In this document: positions 28,552-37,668 of the stretch, one piece after another
Layout: each line of letters opens with the position of its first letter
Position numbering within the stretch: the stretch's first letter is position 1
NCBI GenBank assembly: GCA_016709675.1
Contig: JADJMH010000040.1
Coordinates: forward strand, 62,001 to 126,000
Reading direction: 5' to 3'
Length of the DNA: 64,000 nucleotides
From: Candidatus Accumulibacter proximus
GTDB lineage: Bacteria; Pseudomonadota; Gammaproteobacteria; Burkholderiales; Rhodocyclaceae
Notes under the pieces: generated by a model
The model's database searches: none
What the model saw: only the letters and a program-made list of their open reading frames with translations
Told to the model about the DNA's origin: nothing
Program-made: the position numbers and the translations under genes

Positions 28552-29717
28552 TATGGTGATCCGATCCGGTTGATTGCCTCAATCAGCCACTGCCCCTCAC
28601 TTTCGCGCAGTTGGCGGTCGCACAGCGGTCCTTCACTGTTGGTCTCACCCGGCAGCATTTCGACGACGATCTGGCCCTGCTCGCGCAGCGCCGCAATCGA
28701 AGTAGCCAGGGCGCCGTCGGCTGCCGAATAGGGCGCCAGGATCGCCCCCCCGTTCGCCAGTCCAGCCGCAGCCAGCCGCGTCAGTTCGCGCAGATCCAAC
28801 GAGAAGCCAGTCGCTGGCCGCTCGCGGCCAAAGGCCTTGCCGACGCCGTCATAGCGGCCACCGCGGGCGATGGCACTGGAAAACCCCGGGCAATAGGCAG
28901 CAAACACGACGCCGTTGTGATAGTGGTAGCCGCGCAAGTCAGCCAGATCAAACGACAGCGGCAAATCGGGCAGCGCTCTATGCAACTGCCGCAAGGTCTC
29001 CAGCGCAGCCGAGATTTCTGGCAAGTCGGGCAGCAGTCTGGTCGCCGCAGCGAGGATCTCGACGCCGCCATAGAGATCGGGCAGGGCCAGCAGCGCCGAA
29101 CGAACCGGTTCGCCGAACTTTCGGCAGCGTTCGTGCAGGCTCGGCACGTCCTTGGCTTGCAGCAAAGCCAGCAGCGTTCCTTCTACATCGGCATCGAGAC
29201 CGACCGCCGCCGCCAGCGCCCGAAAGACGCCGACATGCCCGAGATCGACCCGCGCCGCCGGCAAGCCGGATGCGGTCAGAACGGCCGCCATTAGCCGGAT
29301 GACTTCGCGGTCTGCGGCCACGCCGGCATGGCCATACAACTCGGCGCCGATCTGGATAGGTTCGCGACTCGCCGCCAGCGACGCCGGCAAGGTGTGCAGC
29401 ACGCTGCCGCAATAGCACAGTCGCGTCACCCCCTGGCGATTGAGCAGGTGAGCGTCGATGCGGGCGACCTGTGGTGTCATGTCGGCGCGCACACCGAGGG
29501 TTCGTCCGGACAATTGATCGACGAGTTTGAACGTGCGCAGTTTCAGGTCCTGCCCGGACCCGGTAAGCAGGGAATCAAGATGTTCGAGCAGGGGTGGCAT
29601 GACCAACTCGTAACCGTGCACCCGGAACAGATCCAGCAGCGTCCGCCGCAGCCCTTCTATCCGGGCAGCTTCCGACGGCAGCGCATCGGCAACGCGTTCG
29701 GGCAACAGCCAGTTCAT
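28551..29717 (-). CDS. hisZ: ATP phosphoribosyltransferase regulatory subunit HisZ
   Basis: The 388-residue protein is a histidyl-tRNA-synthetase-like paralogue with MNWLLPERVADALPSEAARI, MPPLLEHLDSL and LGVRADMTPQVARIDAH. It lacks the tRNA-binding C-terminal domain, as HisZ does, and activates the short form of HisG in histidine synthesis. hisG is not in the window. The position between purA and hflC is the conserved betaproteobacterial order. Confidence 0.95.
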   Translation of the reverse strand: MNWLLPERVADALPSEAARIEGLRRTLLDLFRVHGYELVMPPLLEHLDSLLTGSGQDLKLRTFKLVDQLSGRTLGVRADMTPQVARIDAHLLNRQGVTRLCYCGSVLHTLPASLAASREPIQIGAELYGHAGVAADREVIRLMAAVLTASGLPAARVDLGHVGVFRALAAAVGLDADVEGTLLALLQAKDVPSLHERCRKFGEPVRSALLALPDLYGGVEILAAATRLLPDLPEISAALETLRQLHRALPDLPLSFDLADLRGYHYHNGVVFAAYCPGFSSAIARGGRYDGVGKAFGRERPATGFSLDLRELTRLAAAGLANGGAILAPYSAADGALATSIAALREQGQIVVEMLPGETNSEGPLCDRQLRESEGQWLIEAINRIGSP

Positions 29718-29899
29718 CTGAAGATCATCAACAGCACGAGGCCGATCAGCATCGACGTCAGGCCAACAAAACGTATCTGCCCGTCGGTAAAGCGTATCAG
29801 ACGACGGAACGTTTCGCGCCAGGCGTTCGGCGCCACGAACGGTAGCAGCCCTTCCAGCACCAGCATCAGGGCCAGGGCAAGCAACAGGTTATCAGTCAT
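29714..29899 (-). CDS. DUF2065 small membrane protein
   Basis: The 61-residue protein has two hydrophobic helices (NLLLALALMLVLEGLLPFVA and VGLTSMLIGLVLLMIF) with the family core NAWRETFRRLI between them. It overlaps hflC at the start and hisZ at the end by four bases each. It is a constant member of the hflK–hflC–hisZ cluster and its function is unknown. Confidence 0.93.
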   Translation of the reverse strand: MTDNLLLALALMLVLEGLLPFVAPNAWRETFRRLIRFTDGQIRFVGLTSMLIGLVLLMIFR

Positions 29900-30786
29900 T
29901 TGACGGCTTTGTCGCCACCCCGGCCCATGCTCTTCATGTACTTGAAGAAGTCCGAATTCGGCTCGACCACGATCAGGTCGTTCTTGCCCTTGAAGCTGCC
30001 GCGATAGGCCTCAAGGCTGCGATAGAAGGCATAGAACTCCGGGTTCTTTTCAAACGCTTCAGCATAGGTGTTGGCGGCCTTCGCATCGCCCTCACCCTTC
30101 ATCTTCTGCGCGTCGCGATAAGCCTCGGCAATGATCACCTCGCGCTGTTTGTCGGCGTCGGCCCGTATCTTCTCGGCCTCCGCGGAACCCTGCGAACGCA
30201 GCTCGTTGGCCACACGCTTACGCTCCGCATCCATGCGGCGATACACCGAATCGCTGACGTCAGTCGGCAGTTCCACCCGCTTGACACGCACGTCGACGAT
30301 CTGAACGCCAATCTTGCGAGCATCGAGGTCGGCCTTCTCGCGCATCTGCTCCATGATCTTGTCGCGCTCGCCCGAAACCACATCATGCACGGTGCGCTTG
30401 CCGAACTCTTCACGCAGCCCGGCATTCACGGTTTGCGTCAGGCGCGTCTTGGCCCGCGATTCATCACCGGCAACCGAAATGTAATAGAGCTTTGGATCGA
30501 TGATTCGCCACTTGGTGAAGGAATCGACCAGAACGTTCTTCTTCTCCGAGGTGATGAAACGTTCCGGCTCGGCACTGTCGAGGGTCAGGATGCGCTTGTC
30601 GAAGTAGCGCACGTTCTGAATCAGGGGCCATTTCCAGTACAGACCCGGCTCCTCGATCACCTCGCGCACCTCACCCAACTGGAAAACGATGGCGTGTTGA
30701 CGCTGGTCAACGGTAAAGATGGTCGCCCCCAGAACCACCAGCACGGCGACGAAAACGGCCGCAAAGACATTCATTCCGGCTCTCAT
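29896..30786 (-). CDS. hflC: HflC, FtsH-modulating SPFH membrane protein
   Basis: The 296-residue protein has one N-terminal helix (FAAVFVAVLVVLGATIFTV), then an SPFH/band-7 domain (VDQRQHAIVFQLGEVREVI) and a coiled region with RRMDAERKRVANELRSQGSA. With HflK it forms a large inner-membrane cage around the FtsH protease and tunes its activity. It lies 15 bp after hflK. ATG at 30786; an internal ATG four codons later is possible. Confidence 0.96.
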   Translation of the reverse strand: MRAGMNVFAAVFVAVLVVLGATIFTVDQRQHAIVFQLGEVREVIEEPGLYWKWPLIQNVRYFDKRILTLDSAEPERFITSEKKNVLVDSFTKWRIIDPKLYYISVAGDESRAKTRLTQTVNAGLREEFGKRTVHDVVSGERDKIMEQMREKADLDARKIGVQIVDVRVKRVELPTDVSDSVYRRMDAERKRVANELRSQGSAEAEKIRADADKQREVIIAEAYRDAQKMKGEGDAKAANTYAEAFEKNPEFYAFYRSLEAYRGSFKGKNDLIVVEPNSDFFKYMKSMGRGGDKAVK

Positions 30787-30801
30787 CAGCGGGACTCCCG
30801 A

Positions 30802-32058
30802 TCACGCTGCCGTAAGGTCTCGCGCGACCGCGCCTCTGTTCTTCTCGACGACCTGCGGCGGCACCTCGTTGGAAATCGCCGGCGATGGTCGAGCAGCCAC
30901 CGGCTGCTCCGGGCTGCTACCGGCTGGCGACGCCGCAACCCCTCCGGCAGCCTGCATCAGCTTGTCCAGCGGCAGGTAGAGCAGATTGCCCTGCCCCTTG
31001 CTGTCGATAAATACCTTGCTGGTATTCGAATAGACCTGCTGCATCGTTTCGAGGTACATACGGCTGCGCGTCACCTCCGGCGCCTTGGCGTATTCGACAT
31101 TGATCTGCCGGAAACGACTCGCATCACCCTCGGCAGTGGCGATCACCCGTTGCTTGTAACCCTCTGCCTCCTCGATCAGCCGTGCAGCGGTACCGCGTGC
31201 CTTCGGGATCACGTCATTGGCGTAGGCCTGACCCTCGTTCTTCTGCCGCTCACGATCCTGCGACGCCTTGACGGCATCATCGAACGCCGCCTGCACCTGC
31301 TCCGGTGGCTGTGCGTTCTGCATCGTGACCTTCGAAATCAGGATGCCGGTCTGGTAGCGGTCGAGGATCTCCTGCATCAGCTTCGAGGCATTGACCGCAA
31401 TCTGCTCACGACCTTCATAGAGGACAAAATCCATCCTGTTCTTGCCGACGATCTCGCGGATGGACGTCTCCGCCACCTGCATCACGGCATCGTCGGGGTG
31501 CCGGTTGTTGAAAATGTACTCCACTGGATCCTTGAGAATGTACTGCACCGCAAACTGGATGTTGATGATGTTCTCATCATCCGTGAGCATCAGGGCTTCC
31601 TTGAGGACCTTGTTCTTTTCACTGCCGCGATAGCCAATTTCCAGCGTCCGGACGCCTGAGACGTTCACCAGTTCATGCGCCTGGATCGGATACGGCAGTC
31701 GCCAGCGCAGGCCGGACTCGGTGCTCTCCTTGTAGCGGCCGAACTGGAGAACGAGTCCTCGCTGCGAGGCGTCAACAATGTAGAAACCGCTCGCGAGCCA
31801 GACAACCACGACCAGAACCAGGAGCAATCCGATGCCGCCGCCAAGAAACTTCGGATTGAACTGAACCGGTGGCCGGCTGCCGCCACCACCCTCACCGCGA
31901 TCGCCGCCGCCACCGGCACGCTTCCTGTCGAAGATACCGGACAGCCGCCGATTGAGGTCCCGCCACAACTGCTCGAGGTCGGGTGGCCCCTGATTGGGGC
32001 GTCTGCCACCGCCATCATCGCCGCCGCGATTGCCCCACTGTGGGTCATTGAGCGACAT
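30802..32058 (-). CDS. hflK: HflK, FtsH-modulating SPFH membrane protein
   Basis: The 418-residue protein has a Gly/Arg/Asp-rich cytoplasmic N-terminus (WGNRGGDDGGG), one membrane helix (GGIGLLLVLVVVVWLASGFY) and a band-7 domain starting YIVDASQRGLVLQFGRYKES. It is the HflC partner. The start MSLNDPQWG at 32058 is the conserved one, and the frame extends eight codons further upstream into the hflX end. The C-terminus is Pro/Ala-rich. Confidence 0.96.
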   Translation of the reverse strand: MSLNDPQWGNRGGDDGGGRRPNQGPPDLEQLWRDLNRRLSGIFDRKRAGGGGDRGEGGGGSRPPVQFNPKFLGGGIGLLLVLVVVVWLASGFYIVDASQRGLVLQFGRYKESTESGLRWRLPYPIQAHELVNVSGVRTLEIGYRGSEKNKVLKEALMLTDDENIINIQFAVQYILKDPVEYIFNNRHPDDAVMQVAETSIREIVGKNRMDFVLYEGREQIAVNASKLMQEILDRYQTGILISKVTMQNAQPPEQVQAAFDDAVKASQDRERQKNEGQAYANDVIPKARGTAARLIEEAEGYKQRVIATAEGDASRFRQINVEYAKAPEVTRSRMYLETMQQVYSNTSKVFIDSKGQGNLLYLPLDKLMQAAGGVAASPAGSSPEQPVAARPSPAISNEVPPQVVEKNRGAVARDLTAA

Positions 32059-32078
32059 AAACACTCCAAGGCTAGAAA

Positions 32079-33251
32079 TCATGGGGAATCATTTGCGTCA
32101 AGAATCATATCGATATCGTGCGAAGCAACCGCACCTGAGGAACGTTCGCAGAAGTCCCCCACCTTCGCCAGAGCAATTTCGGCCAAAGCCTCGCGCAGCA
32201 GCGGCAAACCGTCGCCGCATCTGGCACTAATACGAACTTTCACAATTTTACCATATTCGTCACGCTCGATCGCTGGCGGCAAGTCTGTAAGATCAAGCTT
32301 GTTGAGCACCTTCAGCTGCGGTACGTTGGCAGCACCAATCTCGCTCAGCACCTTGTTAACGTCATTGACCTGGTCGTCGCGCGCAGGGCTCGCCGAATCA
32401 ACCACGTGCAGCAGCAGGTCCGCCTCGGCCGTCGCTTCGAGCGTGGCGTGAAAGGCTGCCACCAGTGAGTGCGGCAGGTCTCGGATGAAACCGACGGTAT
32501 CGGAAAGCACGATATGGCCTGCCGTCGGTAGCCAGAGCTTGCGCGTCGTCGTGTCGAGCGTTGCGAACAACTGATCGGCGGCGAAGACGCCGGCGTGCGT
32601 CAGCGCATTGAACAGCGTCGACTTGCCGGCGTTGGTATAGCCGACCAGCGAGACGTTCAACAGGTCACCGCGGCCGCGTGCCTTGCGCTGAACGCCGCGT
32701 TGACGCTCCAGCCTGGCCAGGCGTCCCTTGAGCAGTCTGACGCGGATGCCGAGTAGACGACGATCAGTTTCGAGTTGGGTCTCGCCTGGCCCACGCAGAC
32801 CGATCCCTCCCTTTTGCCGTTCCAGATGTGTCCAACCGCGAACCAGGCGAGTCGCAAGATGTTCAAGCTGAGCCAGTTCGACCTGCAGCTTCCCTTCTGA
32901 ACTCTGGGCGCGCTGCGCAAAGATGTCGAGGATCAGGCTGGTCCGGTCGATGACTCGACACTGCAGCGCACGCTCCAGGTTGCGCTCCTGGCCCGCACTC
33001 AGCTCGTGATTGAAGATGACCAGATCTGCGCCGTGCGCCGCGACCTCGGCTGCGACCTCCTCCACCTTGCCCTTGCCGGCATAGGTCGCCGCATCCGGGC
33101 TGTGACGTCGGCCCTGCACCACGGCACAAATGGCCGCGCCAGCCGACCGTGTCAGCAGGCGGACCTCCTCAAGCTGCTCAGCGAGGTCTTCACGACCGAA
33201 GTCGAGCTGGACGATGACCGCACGCTCCTCGGCGGGCGAGCGCTCAGCCAT
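32079..33251 (-). CDS. hflX: Ribosome-associated GTPase HflX
   Basis: The 390-residue protein has the HflX N-terminal domain (DAATYAGKGKVEEV, VIFNHELSAGQERNLE), the linker GGIGLRGPGETQLETDRR, and a G domain with G1 GYTNAGKST, G3 DTVGF and G4 NKLD. It splits stalled or heat-damaged ribosomes. It sits between hfq and hflK on the same strand, its universal position in this group. Confidence 0.96.
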   Translation of the reverse strand: MAERSPAEERAVIVQLDFGREDLAEQLEEVRLLTRSAGAAICAVVQGRRHSPDAATYAGKGKVEEVAAEVAAHGADLVIFNHELSAGQERNLERALQCRVIDRTSLILDIFAQRAQSSEGKLQVELAQLEHLATRLVRGWTHLERQKGGIGLRGPGETQLETDRRLLGIRVRLLKGRLARLERQRGVQRKARGRGDLLNVSLVGYTNAGKSTLFNALTHAGVFAADQLFATLDTTTRKLWLPTAGHIVLSDTVGFIRDLPHSLVAAFHATLEATAEADLLLHVVDSASPARDDQVNDVNKVLSEIGAANVPQLKVLNKLDLTDLPPAIERDEYGKIVKVRISARCGDGLPLLREALAEIALAKVGDFCERSSGAVASHDIDMILDANDSP

Positions 33252-33367
33252 GCCGATGATCTACGCAACGTGGGATCAAACCGGAGTCGTCAAGGAGTGG
33301 CAGAAAAGGCAGCTTGACGTGGTTCGGCGCCGCAGCGGCCGGCCGGAGAAAGACATCGCGGAACGTA

Positions 33368-33607
33368 TCATCCCTCGCTGTCAGCGTCCTGAACGATGGT
33401 GACCGGGCGCGACGGCACAACCGTCGAGATGGCATGTTTGTAGACCATCTGGGTGACGGAATTCTTGAGCAGGACGACATACTGGTCGAAGGAGTCGATC
33501 TGGCCCTGCAGCTTGATGCCGTTGACCAGGTAGATCGAAACCGGCACGCGCTCGCGCCGCAGCGTGTTGAGAAACGGGTCTTGTAAGAGTTGCCCTTTGT
33601 TAGTCAT
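33368..33607 (-). CDS. hfq: RNA chaperone Hfq
   Basis: The 79-residue protein carries the Sm1 motif LQDPFLNTLRRERVPVSIYL and the Sm2 motif YKHAISTVVPSR, and QLLQDPFLN is the classical Hfq start. The C-terminal tail is short (RPVTIVQDADSEG), as in betaproteobacteria. It forms hexamers that pair small RNAs with mRNAs. It is the first gene of the hfq–hflX–hflK–hflC–DUF2065–hisZ–purA run. Confidence 0.97.
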   Translation of the reverse strand: MTNKGQLLQDPFLNTLRRERVPVSIYLVNGIKLQGQIDSFDQYVVLLKNSVTQMVYKHAISTVVPSRPVTIVQDADSEG

Positions 33608-33639
33608 CCTTCAAACTCCATATTTGTTTACGTTCTGGA

Positions 33640-34002
33640 AGCTTGAGGATAATTGATTTTCCTGTCGTGTGCCATATCAAGGCAGAAGATGCGATTGCGT
33701 TTGGCCTTGAGGTGACGAGCCTGGTCGACAACTTGGACGGCATTCTCGGTCAGGTGACAGCGGTCAGCAGCGAGATCAGCGACGCCAACGCGAGCTTGCT
33801 CGGCACCAGCCCAAGTACGCCGCGAACGGGCCCGCGAGGTTCTCGATTCGATGCAGCAGATCCTCGCATCGCTCGGGCAACAAATGAAGAGGATCCAGGC
33901 CGCTTCGCTTCCTCGGGCGGAATGCTGCAATCGAAAGAAACTGCGCGCGCCGGCGAGCAGGGACGCGGCTTCGCAGTGGTTGCCGACGAGGTGCGAAAAT
34001 GA
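33640..34002 (+). pseudogene. Methyl-accepting chemotaxis protein remnant
   Basis: The plus strand ends with GEQGRGFAVVADEVRK, the hairpin-tip-proximal motif of MCP signalling domains, and then stops. Upstream are coiled-coil pieces (VTAVSSEISDANASLLGTS; MQQILASLGQQMKRIQAASL) in two different frames. The reading is broken by at least one frameshift and has no sensor or membrane part, so this is a degenerate scrap. Confidence 0.6.
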
Positions 34003-34110
34003 GGATCTTCAAATCGCTCGGCGCGGGCGTCGCTTCGTTCGCCGCGCTGGCCCTGTTCGCCGCTCAGCTCGGCCTCTTCCAGGGGACGCCGCCCAGCGAC
34101 CTCGGGGTGC
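33999..34110 (+). pseudogene. Exported DUF1499-type protein, N-terminal remnant
   Basis: An ATG overlapping the MCP remnant stop opens a frame with a hydrophobic start (MRIFKSLGAGVASFAALALF) and GTPPSDLGVRDG, which is the beginning of DUF1499-like proteins. The similarity ends there and the frame runs on into psd. The functional domain is missing. Confidence 0.45.
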
Positions 34111-34241
34111 GCGACGGCAGGCACACGCGCAGCACCCTGCCGGGAGGCGAAAGCCGGTGTGGTGTCCGCGAAAAAGAGCTAACTTCGGCTCGCGACCGAG
34201 CTAACCCGTATAATTGCGCTTCCACTCCTGCAGGCTCAATC

Positions 34242-35096
34242 GTGTCCGACCGTCTCGCCGTACTGTTCCAATACCTGTTGCCCAAACAAGCACTTACGAC
34301 CATCGCCGGGAGACTCGCCGAAAGCGAGGTCGGCAGCCTCACCACCCGCGTCATCCGCTGGTTCGTCAAGCGCTACGGCGTTGACCTCAGCGAAGCCGTC
34401 GATTCCGATCCGGTCAGCTACCGCAGCTTCAACGAATTCTTCACCCGCCCGCTGCGCCCTGGCGCGCGACCGCTGGCCGACGCCGATTTCGTCTGCCCGG
34501 TGGACGGCGCCATCAGCCAGTTCGGCGCCATCGAACGCGACCAGATCTTCCAGGCCAAGGGCCATCACTACTCGACCACGGCGCTGGTCGGTGGCGACAG
34601 CCAGCTCGCCAGTCGCTTCGACAACGGCGCCTTTGCCACGCTCTATCTCAGCCCGCGCGACTACCACCGCATCCACATGCCGGTCGAGGGCCGCCTGACG
34701 CGCATGATCCACGTTCCCGGCGCCCTGTTCTCGGTCAATCCGGCGACCGCACGCGGCGTACCCGGCCTCTTCGCGCGCAACGAGCGCGTCGTCTGCGTCT
34801 TCGAGACCGACTTCGGCCCCTTCGTCCTGGTGCTGGTCGGCGCCACCATCGTCGGCAGCATGGCCACCGTCTGGCACGGCACGGTCAACCCGCCGCGCAG
34901 CGCTGCCCTGCGCGAGTGGTCCTACAACGATCAGCAGATCGTCCTGAAAAAGGGCGAGGAAATGGGCCGCTTCCAGCTCGGATCGACGGTGGTCATGCTC
35001 TTCCCCCAGGACACCCTGCGCTTCAACCCCGCCTGGGCACCCGAGCGGCCGATCCGCATGGGCGAAATGATGGGCAGCAAGGTCGGCGGTGGCTGA
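34242..35096 (+). CDS. psd: Phosphatidylserine decarboxylase proenzyme
   Basis: The 284-residue protein is a PSD with FNEFFTRPL near residue 65, the HXXXH-like SPRDYHRIHMPVEG and the autocleavage site LGST (QLGSTVVMLF, about residue 245), where Ser becomes the pyruvoyl group. It makes phosphatidylethanolamine at the inner membrane. The start is the GTG at 34242 (VSDRLAVLFQYLLP). The longer frame upstream is the DUF1499 remnant. Confidence 0.93.
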   Translation: MSDRLAVLFQYLLPKQALTTIAGRLAESEVGSLTTRVIRWFVKRYGVDLSEAVDSDPVSYRSFNEFFTRPLRPGARPLADADFVCPVDGAISQFGAIERDQIFQAKGHHYSTTALVGGDSQLASRFDNGAFATLYLSPRDYHRIHMPVEGRLTRMIHVPGALFSVNPATARGVPGLFARNERVVCVFETDFGPFVLVLVGATIVGSMATVWHGTVNPPRSAALREWSYNDQQIVLKKGEEMGRFQLGSTVVMLFPQDTLRFNPAWAPERPIRMGEMMGSKVGGG

Positions 35097-35099
35097 CCC

Positions 35100-35534
35100 G
35101 CCACCGTCGATGTCATGCCAGGCTCCAGAGTGAGGCCGAGGCGTTGGGCATTGACGCCCTGCCGGCGATCGAGCGTAGCGAAACTCTACTCCCAACTCCT
35201 GGGCGGCGGCAATGTGCAAGGCATCGGCGCCGCGCAGCCCCTGCTCAAGATCGTCCGCCAGGGCCGCTGCCGCGCGGTAGGCAATCCGCGATACCGGTGT
35301 CAAGGTCAGGCCGCCGGCGCTGAGTTGCTCGCAGAGAACGAGCACGTCCTTGACCTGCCGGCTGAGCAGCTGGCCAATTCGGGTCTTGAGGGCAATGGCG
35401 CTATGGAATTCGGTCAAGGTCCAGTCGACGCTGACCGGCGTCTCGGACAGATCTTCGAACCAGTGCTCCACCCGAGCCGTTCCTGCTTCTGGCGTCAACA
35501 AAGCCACCCAGACGCTGCTGTCGGCAGAGATCAT
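35100..35534 (-). pseudogene. vapC: VapC-type PIN toxin with frameshift near its end
   Basis: Reading from 35534, MISADSSVWVALLTPEAG, LTEFHSAIALKTRIG and LRGADALHIAAAQELGVEF give the PIN domain, with acidic residues in DSSVW, LTEF and ADALH. Near 35195 an extra base moves the expected TLDRRQGVNAQRLGL end into another frame, so the annotated frame runs on antisense to psd. The last acidic residue (D of LDRR) is lost from the frame. The toxin is therefore inactive, or the base is a sequencing error. Confidence 0.65.
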
Positions 35535-35674
35535 CAGAAACGATCGGCTGTGAGAACTTCGCTGGTGCCGGCTCCTCGACTCGGGAGGTCTCTTTCTGGC
35601 ACCGTTTCCGGCGTTGCTGGCAGTAGTGGTCCCCAGTCAGCAATGGCGTATTGCCGGTTGCCCTTTACGTTCAC
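35534..35674 (-). pseudogene. Antitoxin remnant of the vapBC-like pair
   Basis: A 46-codon frame from the GTG at 35674 ends TGA overlapping the toxin ATG. Its end, RGAGTSEVLTADRF, resembles the C-terminal toxin-binding tail of small VapB/AbrB- or Phd-type antitoxins. The DNA-binding N-terminus is missing because the neighbouring monooxygenase gene starts beyond it. Confidence 0.4.
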
Positions 35675-35683
35675 CGCCGAGTT

Positions 35684-35971
35684 TCAGGCGAGCTGCCTGA
35701 AACGATGGATCAACGGCGTCTGCGCGAGCAAACCACTTGCCCGCCCGATCACTGACACCACATGCGCGCTGTTCAGATGGGCGTCAGCCGCCGCCTGGTC
35801 GCGCCACTGCTCGACGGTGACAAACTCGCACGGGTCATCTTCGTTAAGGAACAGTTCGTAGCCCAGGCAGCCCTCCTCCCCGCGACTCGGGCCCGGCAGT
35901 TCCTGCAACACCTGCCGCAGTTCCCCCTCACTACCTGCCCGGGCAGTAATCCGGGCCATGATCCTGATCAT
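35684..35971 (-). CDS. Antibiotic biosynthesis monooxygenase (ABM) domain protein
   Basis: The 95-residue protein is a single ferredoxin-like ABM domain: MARITARAGSEGELRQVLQE, EEGCLGYELFLNEDDPCEFV and EQWRDQAAADAHLNSAHV. Related small dimers act as quinol monooxygenases or haem-binding proteins, and the substrate is unknown. A start four codons downstream (MARITAR) is equally possible. Confidence 0.85.
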   Translation of the reverse strand: MIRIMARITARAGSEGELRQVLQELPGPSRGEEGCLGYELFLNEDDPCEFVTVEQWRDQAAADAHLNSAHVVSVIGRASGLLAQTPLIHRFRQLA

Positions 35972-36324
35972 CGCTTCCTCCTCCCCAGTTGATAAACGAC
36001 GCCGCTTTTCGGGCGCCTGCCCGCTTTACGCCGCGCCCCCCCCGCCGGGTCCGTCACCAGGGGTGCATGCCCCCGCCGTCCGACCCCGATCGCTCTACCC
36101 CGGCGGCCCGAGCGATTCGCTATCGTAACCCGGCGGGCAGCCGGCGCGCACCCTTGGCGTTCCCCGTTCTGCGCTGCCAACAATGATGCGTGCGCCACAT
36201 CGCCGCCGCAGCCGGTCGCACGCTCGGACGGCCGACCCGGCGCCGTTCTGGCGGCCAAAGCGTGCTAAGCTTCCGCCAGGAGCAGGCGTCAAGGAAGGCG
36301 CCGCTGCCGACCCCCATAACCGAC
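35972..36324. other. About 350 bp without a gene
   Basis: This stretch separates the divergent ABM gene and TIR operon. It is very GC-rich with a run of eight C. I see no convincing ORF or RNA, and the TIR operon promoter must lie here. The TIR frame is open back to 36190, but the protein clearly begins at 36325. Confidence 0.5.
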
Positions 36325-37668
36325 ATGGCCGCCCGCAAAATCTTCATCAGCCACAGCTCGCGCCTGCGCCCCGGCGAGGAGAGCAACGCACAGGCGCTGG
36401 CACACTGGCAGCAACTGCGAGAGATCTGCCAGGAGCTGGTGAAGGTCTATGGCGACAAGATCGACATCGTCGTCGATTACGACGGTCTGCGTCCTGGCGA
36501 CGACTGGGAGCGATGTCTCAACCAGTGGCTCGCCGAATGCCATGCGGCGATCATCCTCTTCTCGGCGCGGGCAATCGGCGAGTCGAACTGGGTCAGGAAA
36601 GAAGCGACGATCCTCAGTTGGCGGGCGGCGCTCGATCCAGGATTCAAACTTTTCCCGGTGCTGCTCGAAGCGGAGAGCACCGCGACACGACTCGACGACG
36701 ACCCGTACTTCCGGATGCTGAACCTGACGCGTACGCAGTGCGTGCAGGGAGTCACCACCGCCGGGGAGATCGTCGGCGCCTTGAGGCAGCGACTCGGCGA
36801 GCCGGAGACCCTCGGCGGAGTCAGTGAAACGCCTTACGAAACACTGGTCGATGCCGTCGCGCGAACGATCGCCGCGGATACCGACGCGACGACGCTCGCC
36901 GCGCTGTGGAGCGAACTCTTCCCCGGTGTCGCGCCACCCGCCGCTGGACAGCCCGATCGCGGGACCAGCCTTGCCAGGCAAATGGCCAGTCATCTCCTGA
37001 ACCGCGGCGAAGAGTCGCTCGAGCGCTTCCAGAAGATGCTCGACCACTTGCACCCGCGACCGCTGCGCGAACGCGCCGAGGAGTTGCTGAAATGGATTCG
37101 CCCGCTGTGGATCGACATCGAAGCCGCTGGGCTGATTCCGGCGGCGCGCGCGAAAGGGAAACCGCTCGCGCTCAATGGCGAGCTGGTCGGCCAGCCCGAA
37201 GTCGAAAAACTGGGCACCCCCCACTTCACGCTCGATCGCTACCTCGAGCGCGCCTGGCCCGGCTGCGACCGGATCAAGGTCATCCCGGTTTCCGATATCA
37301 GCAGTGCCGACACGATGCAGGAACAGATTCGCCGCGGCTACCTCCCCGGCAGCGCCCGCCTGTCAGCCATCCGCATCGACAAGCAGTTGCGCGATGATCA
37401 ACGCCATCTGATCGTCTTCGTTGCCAACCCGGTGCTGGCGGGCGGAATCCCGGATGACCGTCTGCTGCGCGACATCGAGCGGGTGCAGCGTGAGTACGGA
37501 ACGTTGACCTTCGTCTTCCACATCGGCGAGCAGATGCCGGCCGCCCTGCCTGAGAACCTGCTGCCGGTGCTCCCGGCCGTCGACCCGGACACCGAATGCG
37601 ATCACTACGCCGCGGAACTCAAGGCCCACGAACTCCTCGACAGAAAATACGGAAGAGCCACGCCATGA
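36325..37668 (+). CDS. TIR-domain protein, first gene of a MoxR–vWA conflict operon
   Basis: The 447-residue protein has an N-terminal TIR domain (about residues 4–150): KIFISHSSRL, IVVDYDGLRPGDDWERCLNQ and SNWVRKEATIL, with the Glu after the conserved Trp in the position of the NAD-hydrolysis residue. The middle is helical (residues 190–270). The C-terminal section (about 290–430) is an unnamed alpha/beta domain (DRIKVIPVSDISSADTMQEQ, RHLIVFVANPVLAGG). It overlaps the MoxR gene by ATGA. In comparable conflict systems such proteins are the effector released or activated when the ATPase/vWA module senses invasion. The effector role here is inference from architecture. Confidence 0.8.
   Translation: MAARKIFISHSSRLRPGEESNAQALAHWQQLREICQELVKVYGDKIDIVVDYDGLRPGDDWERCLNQWLAECHAAIILFSARAIGESNWVRKEATILSWRAALDPGFKLFPVLLEAESTATRLDDDPYFRMLNLTRTQCVQGVTTAGEIVGALRQRLGEPETLGGVSETPYETLVDAVARTIAADTDATTLAALWSELFPGVAPPAAGQPDRGTSLARQMASHLLNRGEESLERFQKMLDHLHPRPLRERAEELLKWIRPLWIDIEAAGLIPAARAKGKPLALNGELVGQPEVEKLGTPHFTLDRYLERAWPGCDRIKVIPVSDISSADTMQEQIRRGYLPGSARLSAIRIDKQLRDDQRHLIVFVANPVLAGGIPDDRLLRDIERVQREYGTLTFVFHIGEQMPAALPENLLPVLPAVDPDTECDHYAAELKAHELLDRKYGRATP

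Noticed and set aside
34236..35534. 432-codon minus-strand ORF as one large protein
   Set aside because: Only the first about 115 codons are a PIN domain. The rest is an antisense read-through of psd caused by a frameshift.
36190..36324. N-terminal extension of the TIR protein
   Set aside because: The extension is low-complexity Arg-rich sequence, and the TIR domain starts directly after the Met at 36325.
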